Source of the DNA: Leeuwenhoekiella parthenopeia
GTDB lineage: Bacteria > Bacteroidota > Bacteroidia > Flavobacteriales > Flavobacteriaceae
Assembly (NCBI RefSeq): GCF_020782115.1
Contig: NZ_JAJGMW010000003.1
Span: 62,001 to 126,000 of the forward strand
DNA: 64,000 bases
Direction of reading: 5' to 3'
The notes below the pieces were generated by a model that did not search any database, was not told where the DNA came from, and saw only the letters and a list, made by a program, of their open reading frames with translations. Positions 60,456-64,000 of the stretch are shown here, in pieces. Every line of letters begins with the position of its first letter. The stretch's first letter is position 1. Position numbers and translations under genes: made by a program.

Positions 60456-62525
60456 ATGAAAAAATTAATATTAAGCCTTCTCCTTACCTGCAGTCTTGGT
60501 GCTGTAGCTCAGGTTGACCGAAGCACCCAGCCCAAAGCCGGCCCTGCTCCCGAAATAAATTTAACCGAACCACAAACCTTCAAACTTAAAAATGGACTGC
60601 AGGTCATCGTGGTAGAGAACCATAAATTACCACGGGTATCCTACACACTTACCTTAGATAACCCGCCTATCGCTGAAGGAGAAAAAACCGGAGCAGCTAC
60701 GCTTTCGGGCGCACTTTTGGGCAAAGGTTCAACCAGCATCAGTAAAGATGACTATAATGAAGAGGTAGATTATATGGGAGCCCGGGTAAACTTTGGCTCA
60801 CAATATGCCTCTGCCAGCGGACTTTCCCAGTATGCCAACCGCATTTTAGAACTACTCGCAGACGCAGCGATCAATCCTAATTTTACTCAGGAAGAGTTTG
60901 CAAAAGAACAGAAACTCTTAATTGAAGGTCTGAAGACTAACGAAAAGAGTGTTGAAGCAGCTGCCTCAACCTTAAGCCGCGCCTTACTTTACGGCAAAGA
61001 CCATCCTAAAGGAGAGTTTGAAACACCCGAAGGTGTTGAAAAAGTTACCCTTGCAGACGCTAAAGCTTTTTACGACAAGGCATTTATCCCCAACAATGCG
61101 TATCTGGTTGTAGTGGGCGATGTAGATTTTAAAGACATCAAAAAAGAAATCACTAAAAACTTTGAAGACTGGAAACCGGGCGCTGCTCTTTCTAATGAGT
61201 ATAAAACTCCTGAAAATGTCGCCACAACAGAAATCAATTTTGTAGATATGCCTAATGCTGTTCAGTCTCAGGTAATTGTAGAAAATCTTGTTGATCTCAA
61301 AATGAGCGATCCCGACTACTTCCCTGTACTTATGGCTAACCAAATATTAGGCGGCGGCGGCGAAGGCCGACTTTTCCTGAACTTAAGAGAAGATAAAGGC
61401 TATACCTACGGTGCTTATTCAGGCATTGGAAATGATAAATATGGGAAGACCACATTCAGTGCTTCAGCTAGCGTGCGCAATATGGTAACAGACAGTTCTG
61501 TGGTTGCTTTTCTTGAAGAGATAGACAGAATACGCCAGGAACCGGTTTCAGAAAAAGACCTGAAAAATGCCAAGGCAAAGTATGTGGGAAGTTTTGTTCG
61601 CTCGTTAGAACAACCTGCAACAGTTGCCCGTTTCGCTTTAAACATTGAAACCGAAAATCTACCGAAAGATTTTTATCAGAACTACCTCAGTAAAATCAAT
61701 GCAGTAACGCTTGAAGATGTGCAGCGTGTAGCTAAAAAATATTTTCTTGCAGACAACGCCCGAATTATCATAGCCGGAAAAGGCAGCGAGGTTATTGAAA
61801 ACCTTGAAAAGGTACAATTTAAAGGCAAAACCATTCCGGTTAAATATTATGATAAGGAAGCCAATGCGGTTGAAAAACCAACATTTGAAATCGCAGTTCC
61901 TGAAGGAGTAACAGCAACCACGGTTCTTGAAAACTACATCAAAGCTATTGGCGGCAAGGAAGCGATTGCAAATGCAAATGCTATTACAATGCTGGGTGAA
62001 GGCAGCGTACAGGGCACTCCCTTAAAACTCACTATCAAGAAAACCGATAAAGGGCAGTTCTTACAGGAAATTTCGGTGATGGGCAATGTGATGTCAAAGC
62101 AGGTTTTAAACGGCGATAAAGCTTCAATTTCTGCGCAGGGACAGACCATGACTCCCAATGAAGAGCAAATCGCTGAGCTCAAAAAAGGAGCTGCGATTAT
62201 ACCTGAGCTCGATATGATCAACGACGAGACTATCGCATTAAGTAAAATTGAAAATGTAGATGGTCAAAATGCCTATGTGCTAAACCTGAGTGATTCTAAA
62301 AAAGCATTTTATGCTGTAGAAAGCGGTTTAAAACTGAAGGAGGAAACCACCAGAGAAATGCAGGGTCAAAGTTTTGTACAAACTGTTACTTATGGTGATT
62401 ACAAGCCGGTACAGGGTATCATGTTTCCTCATAAACTGGGGCAATCAATGGGTCCGCAGAATATTGAGTTTACCTTTTCAGAAATAAAGGTAAACGAAGG
62501 CGTCAGCGACGCAGACTTTCAATAA
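60456..62525 (+). CDS. M16 family peptidase-like, non-catalytic subunit with C-terminal extension
   Basis: The 689-residue protein has a signal peptide (LILSLLLTCSLGAVAQ) and two M16 domains over residues 35-470. The HxxEH motif is replaced at the equivalent place (GALLGKGSTS), so it lacks zinc binding, while NLREDKGYTYGAYSG in the second domain is kept. Residues 480-689 form an extra domain starting VLENYIKAIGGKEAIANANAI that looks like a lipoprotein-carrier-type fold (LolA-like, tentative). It lies 52 bases after its partner. Confidence 0.88.
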   Translation: MKKLILSLLLTCSLGAVAQVDRSTQPKAGPAPEINLTEPQTFKLKNGLQVIVVENHKLPRVSYTLTLDNPPIAEGEKTGAATLSGALLGKGSTSISKDDYNEEVDYMGARVNFGSQYASASGLSQYANRILELLADAAINPNFTQEEFAKEQKLLIEGLKTNEKSVEAAASTLSRALLYGKDHPKGEFETPEGVEKVTLADAKAFYDKAFIPNNAYLVVVGDVDFKDIKKEITKNFEDWKPGAALSNEYKTPENVATTEINFVDMPNAVQSQVIVENLVDLKMSDPDYFPVLMANQILGGGGEGRLFLNLREDKGYTYGAYSGIGNDKYGKTTFSASASVRNMVTDSSVVAFLEEIDRIRQEPVSEKDLKNAKAKYVGSFVRSLEQPATVARFALNIETENLPKDFYQNYLSKINAVTLEDVQRVAKKYFLADNARIIIAGKGSEVIENLEKVQFKGKTIPVKYYDKEANAVEKPTFEIAVPEGVTATTVLENYIKAIGGKEAIANANAITMLGEGSVQGTPLKLTIKKTDKGQFLQEISVMGNVMSKQVLNGDKASISAQGQTMTPNEEQIAELKKGAAIIPELDMINDETIALSKIENVDGQNAYVLNLSDSKKAFYAVESGLKLKEETTREMQGQSFVQTVTYGDYKPVQGIMFPHKLGQSMGPQNIEFTFSEIKVNEGVSDADFQ

Positions 62526-62547
62526 GAGTTAATTAGATTTAGCTGCA

Positions 62548-62578
62548 AAGACCGACCTAAGCGTCGGTCTTTTTTTGT
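62548..62578 (+). terminator. Terminator of the M16 peptidase pair
   Basis: AAGACCGAC and GTCGGTCTT form a stem with a short loop, followed by TTTTTTG. It overlaps the end of the convergent transporter gene. Confidence 0.88.
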
Positions 62579-63450
62579 TTACGCCCCGAATTCACAAGAT
62601 ACACTCCGGCCAAAATTACCAGGGCTCCTATCCCATGCATCCAGGTAAATTGCTCCCCATCGAGTATACCCCAAAAAATACCAACCACCGGAATCAAATA
62701 GGTAACCGAAGTTGAAAAAACCGGCGAGGAGATCTGGATGAGTCGATTAAACAGGATTTTTGCAATCCCGGTTCCCACAACCGAAAGCAAAGACACATAA
62801 AGCAGGGCTTCAAACACCCTGTCATTTGAAAAATCCTTTTCCGGCAAGCCGGCAAAAAAACCTACAATCAGTGCCGGCACGATCATCACGGCAAAATTAC
62901 CCACGGCGATAGCTTTTGAAGACACTTCCTGAAGTTTAGCCTTTATAATATTGGCATTGGCACCATAGCACAAGGCTGCAAAAATGACCAGCCCGGCAAA
63001 CCAGTAATTCTGGTCAGGATTAACCGATACGCCATTAAAAATAAGTAGCGCAGCTCCTGCCAGACCAACCAGAACTCCCGAAAATTGAAGCCCCGTAAAA
63101 CGCAGTTTAAAGGCGAAATAGCCTATCAAAATAGTGAAAAGTGGCACCAGCGAGTTGAGCACCGAAACAATACTGCTGTCGATTTGAGTTTCGGCAAAAG
63201 AAAACAGAAATACAGGCAAAAAAGTACCGCATAAAGCACTTAAAGCAACCCAGGGCCATTGGTTACGGGTTATGGTTTTTAACGATTTAAAACCGATGGC
63301 AAAAAGAAAAGCAGTTGAAAAAATAATGCGGATGGCACCAAGTTGAAACGGACTAAAGCCTCCCAGCGATTTTTTAATCAGAATATACGAGCTTCCCCAA
63401 ACCAGTGAAAGAATAATGAGATACAGCCACTTTTTTTGATCGCTTTGCAT
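62557..63450 (-). CDS. EamA/DMT family transporter
   Basis: The 297-residue protein has ten predicted helices in two EamA repeats: the first begins LYLIILSLVWGSSYILIKKSLGGFSP, the second ILIGYFAFKLRF...GLAGAALLIF and ends with LIPVVGIFWGILDGE. It exports small metabolites or amino acids; the substrate is unknown. The last residues overlap the M16 terminator. Confidence 0.9.
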   Translation of the reverse strand: MQSDQKKWLYLIILSLVWGSSYILIKKSLGGFSPFQLGAIRIIFSTAFLFAIGFKSLKTITRNQWPWVALSALCGTFLPVFLFSFAETQIDSSIVSVLNSLVPLFTILIGYFAFKLRFTGLQFSGVLVGLAGAALLIFNGVSVNPDQNYWFAGLVIFAALCYGANANIIKAKLQEVSSKAIAVGNFAVMIVPALIVGFFAGLPEKDFSNDRVFEALLYVSLLSVVGTGIAKILFNRLIQISSPVFSTSVTYLIPVVGIFWGILDGEQFTWMHGIGALVILAGVYLVNSGRKQKKTDA

Positions 63451-63500
63451 TGCGCAAAACTAGCTTTTTTAAACCGGCTGCATCGGTTTGGAGTATAATT

Positions 63501-64000
63501 TTACTCCTCGTCTTTCCAGCGTAAGCTTTCCATCAAATGCCTGATGTCTGTCTTGAGATAAGCGGCTGCTGGGAGTATACTGTCGTAATTAGGCGTTACG
63601 TTGAAGTAGATAGAACCGGTGATGAAGTGCGAAGTGCTGTCAGTAACGTAAAATTGAGATTGTGAAGCCGCATTACCCGTTACATCGTAAAACATCCCAT
63701 AAACCCGGTACTCGGGATTGATGTATTTTTCTTCAATGATATTGTCTGCCTTGACCACGTGCTCGTAGGTAAGTTTCTGAGCATCGGTAAGCAATTGTCT
63801 GATGTTTCCATCTACTTTGCGATAGGTAAGATATAAAGCACCATCGAGGCCGGGATATTCTAAAACTGCCGAGCAATCTTCCTTATATTTTACCTTAGCC
63901 TCTGTGTTTTTCATAAAGCCGTACGGACAATCATCTCCGCTGTAATCTACATACTCAGGAGCCTCATAATCCAGGGCTAAAAATCCGTTGGGTTTGGGCA
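63501..64000 (-). CDS. gldD: Gliding motility lipoprotein GldD, 5' end cut by the window edge
   Basis: The frame runs from the window edge to the stop at 63501, giving 166 codons of a protein that is normally about 190. It reads PKPNGFLALDYEAPEYVDYSGDDCPYGF, then CSAVLEYPGLDGALYLTYRKVDG, and ends LRHLMESLRWKDEE-like (DIRHLMESLRWKDEE). These are GldD segments. GldD is essential for flavobacterial gliding and type IX secretion. The missing N-terminus would hold the lipoprotein signal. Confidence 0.88.
   Translation of the reverse strand, partial: PKPNGFLALDYEAPEYVDYSGDDCPYGFMKNTEAKVKYKEDCSAVLEYPGLDGALYLTYRKVDGNIRQLLTDAQKLTYEHVVKADNIIEEKYINPEYRVYGMFYDVTGNAASQSQFYVTDSTSHFITGSIYFNVTPNYDSILPAAAYLKTDIRHLMESLRWKDEE

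Overview
The window is a piece of chromosome from a member of the Bacteroidetes, most likely the family Flavobacteriaceae. The evidence is the gliding-motility gene gldD at the right edge, many Bacteroidetes-only families (DUF4271, DUF4296, DUF3098, DUF3127, DUF4301, DUF4199), TonB-dependent receptors, a class-typical PnuC/NadR-like pair, and promoters of the Bacteroidetes type (TTTG, 19 bases, TAnnTTTG; clearest in front of rplU). I cannot name the genus. Apart from one insertion, the content is ordinary core genome.

Layout. 1-11 kb: saccharopine dehydrogenase (cut by the edge), DUF423, pckA, hemD, DUF4271, a glycosyltransferase-pyrC-DUF4296 operon, an NAD-dependent epimerase and tyrS, with two RelE/ParE toxin-antitoxin pairs placed between them. 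11-18 kb: a zinc metallopeptidase, leuS carrying in-frame repeat insertions, and the ftsX-DUF3098-uppP-truB operon. 18-28 kb: a HigBA-like pair flanked by a perfect 24-bp direct repeat, then small housekeeping genes (tag, aat, DUF3127, flavin reductase, histidine kinase, NUDIX, HIT, greA) and an octamer minisatellite. 28-36 kb: a fourth toxin-antitoxin pair, a TonB receptor behind a TPP riboswitch, a hybrid histidine kinase facing a sigma-54 response regulator, and two duplicated small secreted proteins.

36.3-44.3 kb holds the most unusual object: an 8.0-kb Mu-type transposable element bounded by perfect 27-bp inverted repeats. It encodes a repressor, a Ner-like regulator, a MuA-like DDE transposase and a MuB-like ATPase, then two unknown proteins, an HK97-type prohead protease and a major capsid protein in one tight operon ended by a terminator. 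A phage-like protein (possibly DUF6046) and a small ORF lie beyond it. It has no recognisable terminase, portal, lysis genes or tail module. It looks either like a capsid-encoding transposon or phage satellite, or like a cleanly collapsed Mu-like prophage. It sits between a six-gene operon (PPTase, GGGP synthase-like, pnuC, NadR-like kinase, DUF4301, arfB-like) and what appears to be that operon's own terminator.

48-64 kb: ahcY, a secreted protein of unknown function, a TM2 protein, a phytase-TonB receptor pair with a TPR/LuxR regulator upstream, rplU-rpmA, DUF4199, a pair of M16 peptidases (one with the zinc motif, one without), a DMT transporter, and the 3' part of gldD. I saw no tRNA, rRNA or CRISPR array.
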